Source: BOG-938 sp035524315
Lineage (GTDB): Bacteria; Pseudomonadota; Alphaproteobacteria; Caulobacterales; Caulobacteraceae
Length of the DNA stretch: 64,000 nucleotides
Assembly (NCBI GenBank): GCA_035524315.1
Contig: DATKPD010000079.1
Span: 8,283-72,282, forward strand
Direction of reading: 5' to 3'
Part shown: positions 27,149 to 36,054 of the stretch, in pieces
Numbering within the stretch: position 1 is the stretch's first letter
Layout: each line of letters opens with the position of its first letter
Notes under the pieces: generated by a model
What the model was told of the DNA's origin: nothing
The model's input: only the letters and a program-made list of their open reading frames with translations
Database searches by the model: none
Program-made: the position numbers and the translations under genes

Positions 27149-27733
27149 ATGAGGCGCCGCTTCTCCCATTTGACCGCCGTCACGTTCGCCGTCCTGGCGG
27201 CGACGACGGCGTTCGCCGAAAACGGCCCACGGGGCGGGGGGGGCGCGCGCGGCATGGGCGCGCAGCGTCCGGGCCCCGCCTATGAGGCGCCCCGCGGCGC
27301 CTACACCCGGCCGAGCTACGCGGCCCCCGCGCCACGTTATGCCGCCGCGGGCTACGCCCCGCCGGCCTATGCGCCGCCTCCCGAGCCGCGCTACGCGGCC
27401 CCGGCCGTCCCCAGCAGCCGTTACTATGGCGCCCCGGCGCCGTTCGAGCCGCCGCTGGCGCCTCGGCCACAGGTGAATTCGCTGGGCGCCCAGTGGGCCC
27501 AGCAGCAGGACCAGGCCGAGATGGGCGTACGTCAGGGCCGCATCATGCCCCTGTCGCGCGTGGTGCAGAACCTGGCGCGCCTGCGTCCTGGGCGGGTGCT
27601 TGACGCGGGCATGGAAACAGCCCCGGATGGCCGGGCTACCTACCGGGTGCGCTGGGCCGCCGCCGGGGGGCGGCGGATCGACTTCATCATCGACGCGGAA
27701 ACCGGGGCCGTAATCGGCCGCGGAGCCGAATAG
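27149..27733 (+). CDS. Secreted Pro/Tyr-rich protein with C-terminal PepSY-like domain
   Basis: A 194-residue exported protein. A signal peptide (residues 1-23, cleaved after AFA) is followed by a Gly- then Pro/Tyr/Ala-rich linker. A C-terminal domain of about 65 residues begins at LSRVVQNLARLRPGRVLDA and ends FIIDAETGAVIG, which is the PepSY pattern. PepSY proteins often inhibit proteases or modulate sensor kinases in the periplasm. It starts 12 bases before the response regulator gene. The same context is common for FeuPQ/PhoPQ-like systems, where a small periplasmic protein tunes the sensor, so this is a probable accessory sensor protein. Confidence 0.82.
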   Translation: MRRRFSHLTAVTFAVLAATTAFAENGPRGGGGARGMGAQRPGPAYEAPRGAYTRPSYAAPAPRYAAAGYAPPAYAPPPEPRYAAPAVPSSRYYGAPAPFEPPLAPRPQVNSLGAQWAQQQDQAEMGVRQGRIMPLSRVVQNLARLRPGRVLDAGMETAPDGRATYRVRWAAAGGRRIDFIIDAETGAVIGRGAE

Positions 27734-27744
27734 CAGGACGAACG

Positions 27745-28425
27745 ATGCGGATTCTGGTGGTCGAGGACGATCCTGACCTGTCACGGCAACTCAAGACGTC
27801 GCTGGCTGACGCGGGCTATGCGGTGGATCACGCCGCCGACGGCGAGGAGGGCCACTTCCTGGGCGAGAGCGAGCCCTACGACGCGGTGGTGCTGGATCTC
27901 GGCCTGCCCAAGATGGACGGGGTGTCGGTGCTCGAGCAATGGCGGCGCGGCGGCGTGACCACGCCGGTGCTGATCCTGACCGCCCGCGGCGCCTGGAGCG
28001 AGAAGGTGTCCGGGTTCGACGCCGGCGCCGACGACTATCTGACCAAGCCCTTCCACACCGAGGAGCTGCTGGCGCGGCTGCGCGCCCTGCTGCGGCGGGC
28101 GGCCGGCCATTCGGCCCCGTCCCTGTCGTGCGGCGCCCTGCGGCTGGATCCGCGCGCGGCGCGCGCCTCGGTCAATGGCGAGCCCCTGCGCCTGACCTCG
28201 CTGGAATACCGGTTGCTGCACTATCTGATGATGCACCAGGGGCGGGTGATCAGCCGCACCGAGCTGGTCGAGCACCTATACGACCAGGACTTTGACCGCG
28301 ACTCCAACACCATCGAGGTGTTTGTCGGCCGACTGCGCAAGAAGATCGGTCAGGACCGCATCGAGACGGTGCGTGGGCTGGGCTATCGCCTCGCCCCGCT
28401 GCAAGGCGAGGCGAGCGAGGCGTGA
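27745..28425 (+). CDS. feuP: OmpR-family response regulator, FeuP-like
   Basis: A 226-residue regulator. The receiver domain has Asp8/Asp9, the phosphorylated Asp51 (VVLDLGLPKMDG), Thr79 and Lys101. The C-terminal winged helix has LTSLEYRLLHYLMMHQGRVI and SNTIEVFVGRLRKKIG. The gene starts 12 bases after the PepSY gene and ends in a GTGA overlap with the kinase. In rhizobia, feuPQ lies next to cycHJKL-degP. Here the same groups are neighbours in a different order, which supports FeuP over generic PhoP. FeuP controls osmotic adaptation and envelope genes in Rhizobium and Sinorhizobium. Confidence 0.82.
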   Translation: MRILVVEDDPDLSRQLKTSLADAGYAVDHAADGEEGHFLGESEPYDAVVLDLGLPKMDGVSVLEQWRRGGVTTPVLILTARGAWSEKVSGFDAGADDYLTKPFHTEELLARLRALLRRAAGHSAPSLSCGALRLDPRAARASVNGEPLRLTSLEYRLLHYLMMHQGRVISRTELVEHLYDQDFDRDSNTIEVFVGRLRKKIGQDRIETVRGLGYRLAPLQGEASEA

Positions 28426-29861
28426 CCGCGCCCGCGGCCCCGCAGGCCGCCGTGGCCGAGGCCGCCGCGCCCAAGGGCGCCGTGCACGCCGCCAAGCGCC
28501 GCCCTCCCTCCCTGGTCCGCCGGCTGATCTGGCTCGCCGCGGTGTGGAGCCTCCTGGTCATGTTGGGCGCGGGCGTCGCTTTGACCGCCTTTTTCCAGCG
28601 CGCCGCGCTCAGCCGCTTCGACCAGTCGCTCTACGACCTGACCGAGGGGCTGTACGCGGGCACCACCGTCGAGGGCGGCGACGTGGTCGCGCCCGCCTTC
28701 ACCGACACCCGCGCCCTGCGCGTCTATTCGGGGCGCTACTGGGAGATCGCGGAGCCCACGCCGGGCGGCCAGCTCCACGCCATCACGCGCTCGCGCTCCT
28801 TGTGGGACAGCGAGCTGAAACCGCCGAACGGCGGCCTGCCGCCGGTCAAGCCGGGCGACCGGCTGTCATACGACACCACCGGGCCCATCGGCGACAACCT
28901 GCGCGCGGTGGCGCGGGTGGTGACCTTGTCCGGGCGGACCGCCCCGGTGATTTTCCTGGCGGCCGAGGACCGGGGTCCCATCGACGCGGATTCCCGGCGC
29001 TTCGCCGTCACCACCGCCCTGGCCCTGACCCTGCTGGGCGCGGGCCTGGTTGCGGGCGTTGTGATCCAGGTGCGGGTGGGCCTGCTGCCCCTGTTCCGCT
29101 TGCGGCGTGATGTCGCGGACGTGCGCAAGGGCCGCGCCGAGAGGCTGGACGAGGACTACCCGACCGAGCTCGCGCCCCTGGCCCAGGAGCTCAACGCCCT
29201 GCTGGCCCATAACCAGGATGTCGTCGAGCGCCAACGCACCCATGTGGGCAATCTCGCCCACGCCCTGAAGACGCCCCTGTCGGTCATGCTGAGCGAGGCC
29301 GAGCGGCGCGACGATCCCCTGGCCGACGTGGTCAAGCGCCAAGCGCAGATCATGCGCAACCAGGTGGACCATCACCTGCGCCGCGCCCGCGCCGCCGCCC
29401 GCGCCGGCGGTCCGGGCGAGCGCACGCCTGTGGCCCCCGTGATCGACGAATTGTCGCGGACGCTTGAAAAGATATTTCAATCCAAGAAGTTACAGGTCGA
29501 TTGGGAAGCTGGTGAAGATCTGGCCTTTCTCGGCGAGCGCCAAGACCTGCTCGAAATCGTCGGCAATGTGATGGAGAACGCCGCCAAGTGGTGCCGACGT
29601 CTGGTGCTGGTCGAGGCGGTCGCGGAAGGCCCCGCCATGCTGCGCGTCTCGGTCCAGGATGATGGCTCAGGCCTGCCCCCAGACCGGCGCCAGGAGGTGC
29701 TCAAGCGGGGCGCCCGGCTGGACGAGACCGCCCCCGGATCGGGGCTGGGACTGTCGATCGTGGAGGAGTTGGCCAAGGCCTATGGCGGGTCGGTCGCCCT
29801 GGCGGACTCCGAGTTTGGCGGCCTGCGCGTGGATATTCTGCTGCCGCGCGCCGAGGTTTGA
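28422..29861 (+). CDS. feuQ: Sensor histidine kinase, FeuQ-like
   Basis: A 479-residue kinase. Membrane helices lie at about residues 36-60 and 195-217 and enclose a periplasmic sensor domain. A HAMP-like stretch and HisKA follow, with His280 in NLAHALKTPLSVM, then an ATPase domain with EIVGNVMENAAKW, QDDGSGLPPDRR and GSGLGLSIVEELAKAYGG. The AHALKTPL form is that of the PhoQ/FeuQ group. The GTG start overlaps the FeuP stop. A periplasmic PepSY protein is encoded just upstream and may contact this sensor. Confidence 0.83.
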   Translation: MTAPAAPQAAVAEAAAPKGAVHAAKRRPPSLVRRLIWLAAVWSLLVMLGAGVALTAFFQRAALSRFDQSLYDLTEGLYAGTTVEGGDVVAPAFTDTRALRVYSGRYWEIAEPTPGGQLHAITRSRSLWDSELKPPNGGLPPVKPGDRLSYDTTGPIGDNLRAVARVVTLSGRTAPVIFLAAEDRGPIDADSRRFAVTTALALTLLGAGLVAGVVIQVRVGLLPLFRLRRDVADVRKGRAERLDEDYPTELAPLAQELNALLAHNQDVVERQRTHVGNLAHALKTPLSVMLSEAERRDDPLADVVKRQAQIMRNQVDHHLRRARAAARAGGPGERTPVAPVIDELSRTLEKIFQSKKLQVDWEAGEDLAFLGERQDLLEIVGNVMENAAKWCRRLVLVEAVAEGPAMLRVSVQDDGSGLPPDRRQEVLKRGARLDETAPGSGLGLSIVEELAKAYGGSVALADSEFGGLRVDILLPRAEV

Positions 29862-29959
29862 GATAACACTGTTTTCGGAATGCGTTAACTGTCCGGGCCG
29901 ATACTGATCCTTGCGCGAGGCGAGAGGCGAAAGCGCTCGCGTCGCATCCTAGGAGACCC

Positions 29960-31300
29960 ATGTCCGCCTTATCCCAAGATCGCGTCGGCATCGTTCGCGC
30001 CCTGGTGGAGGCGGCGCCGGACTCGGCGGTTCGAAGTCTTGAGGCGGCGCTGCGCGGCGAGTCCGCGGGCGGAACGCTCTCGTCGGTCAAATCGATCGTC
30101 ACCCAGGAAATGAACGACCGGCTTGTGCGCGACGCGGTGCTCGAGCCGCTCATGCCCCTGTTCAGCCCCCGCGCCGACGGAATCGAGCAACTGCAGTTTC
30201 CCAAGGCGGCGATCAACACGCTGTGGCGCGCGCTCAAGCAGGACCGGCCCGACGAGACCGCCTACGCCGCCAGCCTGCCCGCGCGTCGCTATGAGGAGGA
30301 CGCCACGCCTCCGATCTATGACGAGCTGTGCGTCCTGGCCGCCCGCGGCCTACGCGCCGGCCGGGGACCGTTCGCCGAAGTGGGCGACCTGCTGCGGGCC
30401 TATCGCCCGGGCGCCGACGCGGAGCTGATCGCCTTCCTGGACCTGGCGCCGATCGGCCGCCGGGCGCTGCGCCAACTGCCGGCGTGGATCGCCCGCTCCA
30501 CTGAGGAGCAACAGGCCGCCGCGCGTCTGATGTTCAAGGACGCGGGGGTGATCGCCGAAGACGCGGGTCCGCGCCTGATGGAGATTCTGTTCGCGCACCT
30601 GGCCGAGCCGTGGGTGGTGCTGCGGCTGATGTCGGCCCTGATGCTTAAGCCCAGCGACGGGTTCGCCGCCGTGTCCGAACTGGCCGACTTCGGCGAGCGC
30701 TTCCTGCGTGACATCGACAGCCGGCTGGCCGCGCTGAAGGCGTTCGACTACGACGGCGGCGCGCTCGCCGGCCGCCAGGCCGCCGACGCTCTGCGCATGG
30801 CCGCCGCCATCGCCTCTGAATTCGAGCAGGCCCTCAAGGTGAAGCGCGACGGCCCGTGGGGTGAACGCCTGGCCAAGCAGAAGCAGATGCTGGCCGCAGC
30901 CGCCGAGAGCCACTTGAAGAAGACGCTCAAGGTCATCGGCGAAGCGCTCCCGCAGCAGCCGGTGCGGAGCCCGGGCCGCGCGTCGCGCCTGGAGCCCGAC
31001 CTGACCGCCCCGCCCGACCCCAGCGCTGTGCGCCGCGCCATGGCGCTGTTGCACTTCTTCGCGGGCATCCGCACCGTGGCGGCCCAGAGCGGCTACGGCG
31101 TGGTGCGGGCCAAGGCGCAGGAGGAGATCGCCAAGGGTCTGGACGCCTATCTGGAGGATCTGCTCCAGGTTCTTCACGAGGGCGACAGCGAGCCAATGGA
31201 CCACGCGCGCCAGTTTCTTGAGATCGCGGCCGATTTCACGGCCCTGGTTCATGACGAGAAGACCGCCCAGATCGTTCGCCGGCGCGCCGCGGCGGCCTAG
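29960..31300 (+). CDS. Unknown alpha-helical protein next to the cytochrome c maturation genes
   Basis: A 446-residue soluble protein, nearly all helical, with no signal peptide, membrane segment or recognised domain. Ordered parts include IYDELCVLAARGLRAGRGPF near residue 115, LRQLPAWIARSTEEQQAAA near 172 and an Asp/Glu-rich C-terminal helical bundle. A Pro-rich joint lies near residues 335-360. AGGAGA precedes the ATG at 29960. It stands where rhizobia encode CycH/CcmI in the cycHJKL operon, but it lacks the membrane segment and TPR repeats of CcmI. It is followed 71 bases later by ccmE. Function unknown. Confidence 0.72.
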   Translation: MSALSQDRVGIVRALVEAAPDSAVRSLEAALRGESAGGTLSSVKSIVTQEMNDRLVRDAVLEPLMPLFSPRADGIEQLQFPKAAINTLWRALKQDRPDETAYAASLPARRYEEDATPPIYDELCVLAARGLRAGRGPFAEVGDLLRAYRPGADAELIAFLDLAPIGRRALRQLPAWIARSTEEQQAAARLMFKDAGVIAEDAGPRLMEILFAHLAEPWVVLRLMSALMLKPSDGFAAVSELADFGERFLRDIDSRLAALKAFDYDGGALAGRQAADALRMAAAIASEFEQALKVKRDGPWGERLAKQKQMLAAAAESHLKKTLKVIGEALPQQPVRSPGRASRLEPDLTAPPDPSAVRRAMALLHFFAGIRTVAAQSGYGVVRAKAQEEIAKGLDAYLEDLLQVLHEGDSEPMDHARQFLEIAADFTALVHDEKTAQIVRRRAAAA

Positions 31301-31371
31301 AGGCCGACTTCCAGGCCCAATGGTTCGTAAAGCCTCTGGTCTGCGCGCCTGATCGCGCCTATTTCGACCGC

Positions 31372-31860
31372 ATGCCGTTGCTGCCCAAGTCACGCAAAGC
31401 CCGCAGAAGGCTGATGGTGGTCGCTGTCGCCGCGCCGATCCTCGCGCTGGCGGTGGCCCTGTCGCTCTATGCAATGCGCGACGCGGTGATCTTCTTCTAC
31501 GGTCCCAGCCAAGCGCGCGCCGAGCACGTGCCGCCCGGCCGGCTGGTGCGCATCGGCGGGCTGGTCCAGCCGGGCACGGTGGTGCAGTCGCCCGACGGCG
31601 ACGTGCGTTTCTCCATCACCGACAACGTCAACGCGGTGCCCACCCTCTACCACGGCCAGCTGCCCGACCTGTTCCGCGAAGGCCAGGGCGTGGTGGCTCA
31701 GGGCGAATTTGACCAGACCGGCAAGTTCCAGGCGCACGAGGTCCTGGCCAAGCACGACGAGAAGTACATGCCCAAGGAAGTGGTCGACGCCCTGAAGAAA
31801 TCCGGCCAATGGCGGCCCGACGGCGCGGCCGCCCCCGTAGCAGCGAAGGCCGGCGCATGA
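31372..31860 (+). CDS. ccmE: Cytochrome c maturation heme chaperone CcmE (CycJ)
   Basis: A 162-residue periplasmic heme chaperone, membrane-anchored by residues about 14-34. It covalently binds heme through His128 in AKHDEKYMP and then delivers it to CcmF/CcmH; Tyr132 is the axial ligand. The OB-fold has RIGGLVQPGTVV and FSITDNVNAVPTLYHG. This is the normal length. The C-terminal tail is Ala/Pro-rich. The stop overlaps the ccmF start in ATGA, so ccmE, ccmF and ccmH are coupled. ccmABCD (heme export and loading) and ccmI are not in this cluster. Confidence 0.96.
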   Translation: MPLLPKSRKARRRLMVVAVAAPILALAVALSLYAMRDAVIFFYGPSQARAEHVPPGRLVRIGGLVQPGTVVQSPDGDVRFSITDNVNAVPTLYHGQLPDLFREGQGVVAQGEFDQTGKFQAHEVLAKHDEKYMPKEVVDALKKSGQWRPDGAAAPVAAKAGA

Positions 31861-33872
31861 TCGCCGAATTCGGCGCCTTCGCCCTGATGCTGGCCCTGGC
31901 CCTGTCGGCGGCCCAGGCGGCGCTGTCGGCCGCCGGGCGGTGGCGCCTGTCGCCGGCGCTGCAGGGCGCGGGCGAGGGCGCGGCCCTCGGCGCCTTCCTC
32001 GGCGTGCTGATCGCATTCCTGGCTTTGATGGACGGCTTCGTCCGCTCCGACTTCTCCCTGGCCAACGTGGCCAGCAACTCCACCACTGACGAGGCGCTGT
32101 TCTACAAGGTCACCGGCGTGTGGGGCAGCCACGAGGGCTCGGTCCTGCTGTGGAACCTGGTCCTGACGGGCTTCGGGGCCCTGGTGGTGCTGTTCGGCGA
32201 CAACCTGCCGCGCAACCTCAAGGCCCTCACGGTCATGACCCAGGGCGTGCTGGGCGTGCTGTTCATCGGCTACACCGTGCTGGCCTCCAGCCCGTTCGCT
32301 CGCCTCGCCAGCCCGCCGACCGAGGGCAATCCACTCAATCCGATCCTGCAAGACCCTACCTTCGCCATCCATCCACCGTTCCTTTACTGCGGCTATGTCG
32401 GCTTCTCGGTAGTGTTCTCCCTGGCCGTCGCCGCCTTGATCGAGGGCAAGGTCGACGCCGCCTGGGCGCGCTGGGTTCGGCCTTGGACCCTGGCGGCCTG
32501 GAGCTTTCTGACCGTCGGCATCACCCTGGGTTCGTTCTGGTCCTACTACACCCAGGGCTGGGGCGGCTGGTGGTTCTGGGACCCGGTGGAGAACGCCAGC
32601 TTCATGCCATGGCTGGCCGGCGCTGCGCTCCTGCATTCGGCCATCGTCACCGAACGGCGCGGCGCCCTGGTGGGCTGGACCGTGTTCCTGGCCCTGATCG
32701 CCTTCACCCTGTCGATGCTGGGCACCTTCCTGGTGCGCTCGGGCGTCTTGACCTCGGTGCACGCCTTCGCCGTCGATCCCACGCGCGGGACCATCCTGCT
32801 CGGCATCGTCATGGCCTCGGCCTGCGCGGCGTTCAGCCTGTTCGCCTGGCGCGCGGCCAAGCTCACTGGCGGGGGTCTGTTCGCCCCGGTCAGCCGCGAG
32901 GGCGCTCTTGTACTCAACAACCTGTTCCTGTCGACCGCGTGCGCCACGGTGCTACTGGGCACCCTGTTCCCCCTGATCCGCCAGGCCTTGACGCCCAACG
33001 ATCCGGTCTCGGTCGGCCCGCCGTTCTACGCCCTGACCTTCACCCCGCTGATGGCCATCACCCTGCTCCTTGTCCCGTTCGGCCCGCTGCTGGCGTGGAA
33101 GCGCGGTGACGCCCTGGCGGCGGCGCAGACGCTGTGGGTCGCGGCGGCCCTCTCGGTCGCCGGCGCGATCGTGGCGCTCGCCCTGGTGCGGCCGCTTCAG
33201 GCCCTGTCGTGCGCCGGGCTGGCCCTGGGCCTATGGCTGATCTTCGGCGCCCTGGCCGAGTTGGCCGAGCGGGTGCGCCTGCTGCGCGCGCCGGGCGACG
33301 AAACCCTCCGCCGGCTGGGCGGCCTGCCGCGCGGCGCCTGGGGCGCGACCCTGGCCCACGCGGGCCTGGGGGTGTTCGTGCTCGGCGCCTGCTTCGAATC
33401 CAGCTGGAAACTCGACAACGCCCAGGCCCTGAGCGTGGGCCAGAGCATGACCATCGGGGCCTACACGCTGCGGCTCGACCGGGTGTCGCCGGTGGACGGC
33501 CACGGCTATGCCGCCGACCACGCCGTGATCAGCGCCTTCCAGTCCGGGCGGCCGATCTGCACCCTGGAGCCCGAGCGGCGCACCTATCCCCTGGCCGGCG
33601 GCCAGACGACCACGCGCAAGTCGATCTGCGTCCGGGGCGTCAGCGATCTGTACGTCGGTCTCGACGACGCCCTGCCAAGCGCCGGTCCGGGCGGCGTCCA
33701 GGCGTGGGTGGTGCGGGCCTATTGGTATCCGTGGGCGCGGCTGATCTTCATCGGGCCGATCCTGATGGCGATCGGCGGGCTGATCTCCCTGTCCGATCGC
33801 CGCCTGCGCTTCTCCATGCCGCAGAAGGCCAAGGCGCGAGCGGACGCTCTGGCCGCCGAGGCCGCGGAGTGA
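31857..33872 (+). CDS. ccmF: Heme lyase subunit CcmF (CycK)
   Basis: A 671-residue polytopic membrane protein that reduces the CcmE-heme intermediate and ligates heme to apocytochrome c in the periplasm. The heme-binding WWD domain reads WGGWWFWDPVENASFMPW (near residue 240). About 14-15 hydrophobic helices are seen, along with a C-terminal periplasmic loop with TYPLAGGQTTTRKSICVRG. The ATG at 31857 lies in an ATGA overlap with ccmE. It overlaps the ccmH start by four bases. Confidence 0.96.
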   Translation: MIAEFGAFALMLALALSAAQAALSAAGRWRLSPALQGAGEGAALGAFLGVLIAFLALMDGFVRSDFSLANVASNSTTDEALFYKVTGVWGSHEGSVLLWNLVLTGFGALVVLFGDNLPRNLKALTVMTQGVLGVLFIGYTVLASSPFARLASPPTEGNPLNPILQDPTFAIHPPFLYCGYVGFSVVFSLAVAALIEGKVDAAWARWVRPWTLAAWSFLTVGITLGSFWSYYTQGWGGWWFWDPVENASFMPWLAGAALLHSAIVTERRGALVGWTVFLALIAFTLSMLGTFLVRSGVLTSVHAFAVDPTRGTILLGIVMASACAAFSLFAWRAAKLTGGGLFAPVSREGALVLNNLFLSTACATVLLGTLFPLIRQALTPNDPVSVGPPFYALTFTPLMAITLLLVPFGPLLAWKRGDALAAAQTLWVAAALSVAGAIVALALVRPLQALSCAGLALGLWLIFGALAELAERVRLLRAPGDETLRRLGGLPRGAWGATLAHAGLGVFVLGACFESSWKLDNAQALSVGQSMTIGAYTLRLDRVSPVDGHGYAADHAVISAFQSGRPICTLEPERRTYPLAGGQTTTRKSICVRGVSDLYVGLDDALPSAGPGGVQAWVVRAYWYPWARLIFIGPILMAIGGLISLSDRRLRFSMPQKAKARADALAAEAAE

Positions 33873-34360
33873 TCGGCCCGGCCATCCGGCGGCGCTTGGC
33901 CGGGGGGGCGGCCGTGGCCTTCGCGTCGCTGCTGCTGATGGGCGCCGCCGACAATCCCGCCGACCGGCTGCGCGACCCCGACCAGGAGGCGCGCGCGCGA
34001 TCCCTGTTCCAGCAGTTTCGCTGCGTGGTGTGCCAGAACGAGTCGCTTGACGATTCCGAGGCCGACATGGCCCAGGACCTGCGCCGCATCGTGCGCCAGC
34101 ACGTGGCCCAGGGGCAGTCCGACGATCAGGTGCGCGCCTTCATGGTGCGGCGTTACGGCGAGTTCATCCTGCTCAAGCCGCCGCTCAATCCCGGCAACGC
34201 CGCGCTGTGGCTGGCCCCCCTGGCGGTGGCGGGACTGGCGGGGGTCTACATCTGGCGGCGGGCCCGCGCGCCTGCGCCCGGCGAGCCGGCCTTGACGCCG
34301 GAAGAAGAGCGGACCTTGGCCGGGCTTCAGTCTGATGACGGAGCCGATGCCCCGGGTTAG
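33869..34360 (+). CDS. ccmH: Cytochrome c maturation thiol oxidoreductase CcmH (CycL)
   Basis: A 163-residue membrane-anchored protein that keeps the apocytochrome CXXCH thiols reduced. A signal-anchor covers residues about 8-28. The active-site Cys52 and Cys55 are in RCVVCQNESLDDSEADMA. A C-terminal helix follows NPGNAALWLAPL. The start is GTG in a four-base overlap with the ccmF stop. The ccmG (dsbE) gene that sits between ccmF and ccmH in enterobacteria is absent. This matches the rhizobial cycJKL order, where the partner thioredoxin lies elsewhere. Confidence 0.94.
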   Translation: MIGPAIRRRLAGGAAVAFASLLLMGAADNPADRLRDPDQEARARSLFQQFRCVVCQNESLDDSEADMAQDLRRIVRQHVAQGQSDDQVRAFMVRRYGEFILLKPPLNPGNAALWLAPLAVAGLAGVYIWRRARAPAPGEPALTPEEERTLAGLQSDDGADAPG

Positions 34361-34470
34361 ATCGTCGGCGCCGAAATCCGGAGGCGGACGTTGAAAGCGA
34401 TGGCGCAGGCCAAACAGGACTTCTAGGCTGGCGTGATGGCGCGTCGAGGTGGACAAGGACAGTAGGCGAT

Positions 34471-36051
34471 ATGGCGCCGATGAAGACCGGGTTTTTGTTG
34501 GGCGCCGTCGCGGGCGCGGGCTTGGCCTGCGCGGCGCTGGTCGGCGCGGGTTTCCAGCCGGCCGGGGCCTGGGCCCAGGACGGCGCCGTGACCAGCCGGC
34601 CGTCCACTCCCACGCCGCCGCCAAGCGCCGCCATGTCCTTCGCCGACGTGTTCGCGCGGGTCTCGCCCGCCGTCGTGTCGATCAACGTCAAGACCCAGGT
34701 GGATACTGGCGGATTGAGCCTGCCCGGTTTCGGCAATCTGCAGCCGGCGCCCAAGGCGCCCAAGGATGGCCAGGGCGGAGATCCGAACGACCAGGGCGCC
34801 CCGTCCGATGGCGGCGGCAAGAGTACGGCCCTGGCCACCGGCTCGGGCTTCTTCATCTCGGCCGACGGCTATATCGTCACCAACAACCACGTGATCGAGA
34901 ACGCCACCGACATCAAGGTGGTGCTGCCGGACGCGAGCCAGACCGAGCTGCCGGCCAAGGTCATCGGCCGCGATGAGGCCACCGACCTGGCCGTGCTCAA
35001 GGTCGAGGGGAAAGACTATCCCTACGTCAGCTTCGAGAACTCGGCGCGCCCGCGGGTGGGCGACTGGGTGATCGCGGTCGGCAATCCCTTCGGCCTGGGC
35101 GGCACGGCCACCGCGGGCATCATCTCGGCCTATGGGCGCGACATCGGCGAGAAGTTCGTCGACTACATCCAGATCGACGCGCCCATCAACCGCGGCAATT
35201 CCGGCGGCCCCAGCTTCGACGTCTACGGACGGGTGATCGGCATCAACTCGGCGATCTTCTCGCCCTCGGGCGGTTCGGTCGGCATCGGCTTCGCCATCCC
35301 CGCCGATGTGGCCGACACCGTGACCAAGCAGCTGATCGCCAGCGGCAAGATCACCCGCGGCTACCTCGGCGCCACCATCCAGGACGTCTCGCCCGAGATC
35401 GCCGAAAGCCTGGGCAAGCCCGATCTGAAGGGCGCCCTGGTCGACGAACTCAGCCCCGGCGGCCCGGCGGAAAAAGCGGGGGTCAAGGCCGGCGACATCG
35501 TGCTGTCGCTCAACGGCTCGGTCGTCAAGGGCGCCACAGACCTCACCCGACAGGTTGCGGCCTCTCACACCGGCGACCCCTTGCGCCTGGCGATCCTGCG
35601 TGATGGCCAAAATATCACTATCGAGGCGCATTCGGGCCTGCGTCCCTCCGAGGAGGAGTTGGCCAAGGCGCAAGGCCAGGGCGGCGGCGGGCCCGCGCCC
35701 GACCAGGGCGGCGCCAAGCCGGGCGTGCTGGGCCTCAACCTCGCGCCGCTCGATCCGGCCACGCGGCGCAAGTTCGACATCCCGGCGGAGGTGACCGGAG
35801 TGGTCGTCACCGACCTTGACGCCGACTCCGACGCCGCGGCCAAGGGCGTGAAGGCGGGCGACGTGGTCATCCGCGTCAACCAGCGCGCGGTCAGCACGCC
35901 GGCCGACGTGGCCGCCGAGGTCGCCGACGCGATCAAGGCCAAGCGCGCCAACGTCCTGCTGTTCCTTTACCACGACCATCGCCAGGCGGCCGTGCCGATC
36001 CTGATCGCGCCCGACGCCGACGCCCCCTCGGCCAAGGGCAGGAAGAAGTAG
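34471..36051 (+). CDS. degP: Periplasmic serine protease DegP/HtrA
   Basis: A 526-residue periplasmic protease and chaperone with a signal peptide ending near AWA. The trypsin-like domain has His140 (YIVTNNHVIENATD), Asp172 (ATDLAVLKV) and Ser244 in RGNSGGPSFD. Two PDZ domains follow at about residues 300-390 and 430-515, each with the Gly-rich carboxylate loop. A Gly/Gln linker separates them. The length is slightly above E. coli DegP (474). The preceding 110-base gap holds no gene. The position after ccmH matches rhizobial cycHJKL-degP. DegP degrades misfolded envelope proteins. Confidence 0.95.
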   Translation: MAPMKTGFLLGAVAGAGLACAALVGAGFQPAGAWAQDGAVTSRPSTPTPPPSAAMSFADVFARVSPAVVSINVKTQVDTGGLSLPGFGNLQPAPKAPKDGQGGDPNDQGAPSDGGGKSTALATGSGFFISADGYIVTNNHVIENATDIKVVLPDASQTELPAKVIGRDEATDLAVLKVEGKDYPYVSFENSARPRVGDWVIAVGNPFGLGGTATAGIISAYGRDIGEKFVDYIQIDAPINRGNSGGPSFDVYGRVIGINSAIFSPSGGSVGIGFAIPADVADTVTKQLIASGKITRGYLGATIQDVSPEIAESLGKPDLKGALVDELSPGGPAEKAGVKAGDIVLSLNGSVVKGATDLTRQVAASHTGDPLRLAILRDGQNITIEAHSGLRPSEEELAKAQGQGGGGPAPDQGGAKPGVLGLNLAPLDPATRRKFDIPAEVTGVVVTDLDADSDAAAKGVKAGDVVIRVNQRAVSTPADVAAEVADAIKAKRANVLLFLYHDHRQAAVPILIAPDADAPSAKGRKK

Positions 36052-36054
36052 GCT

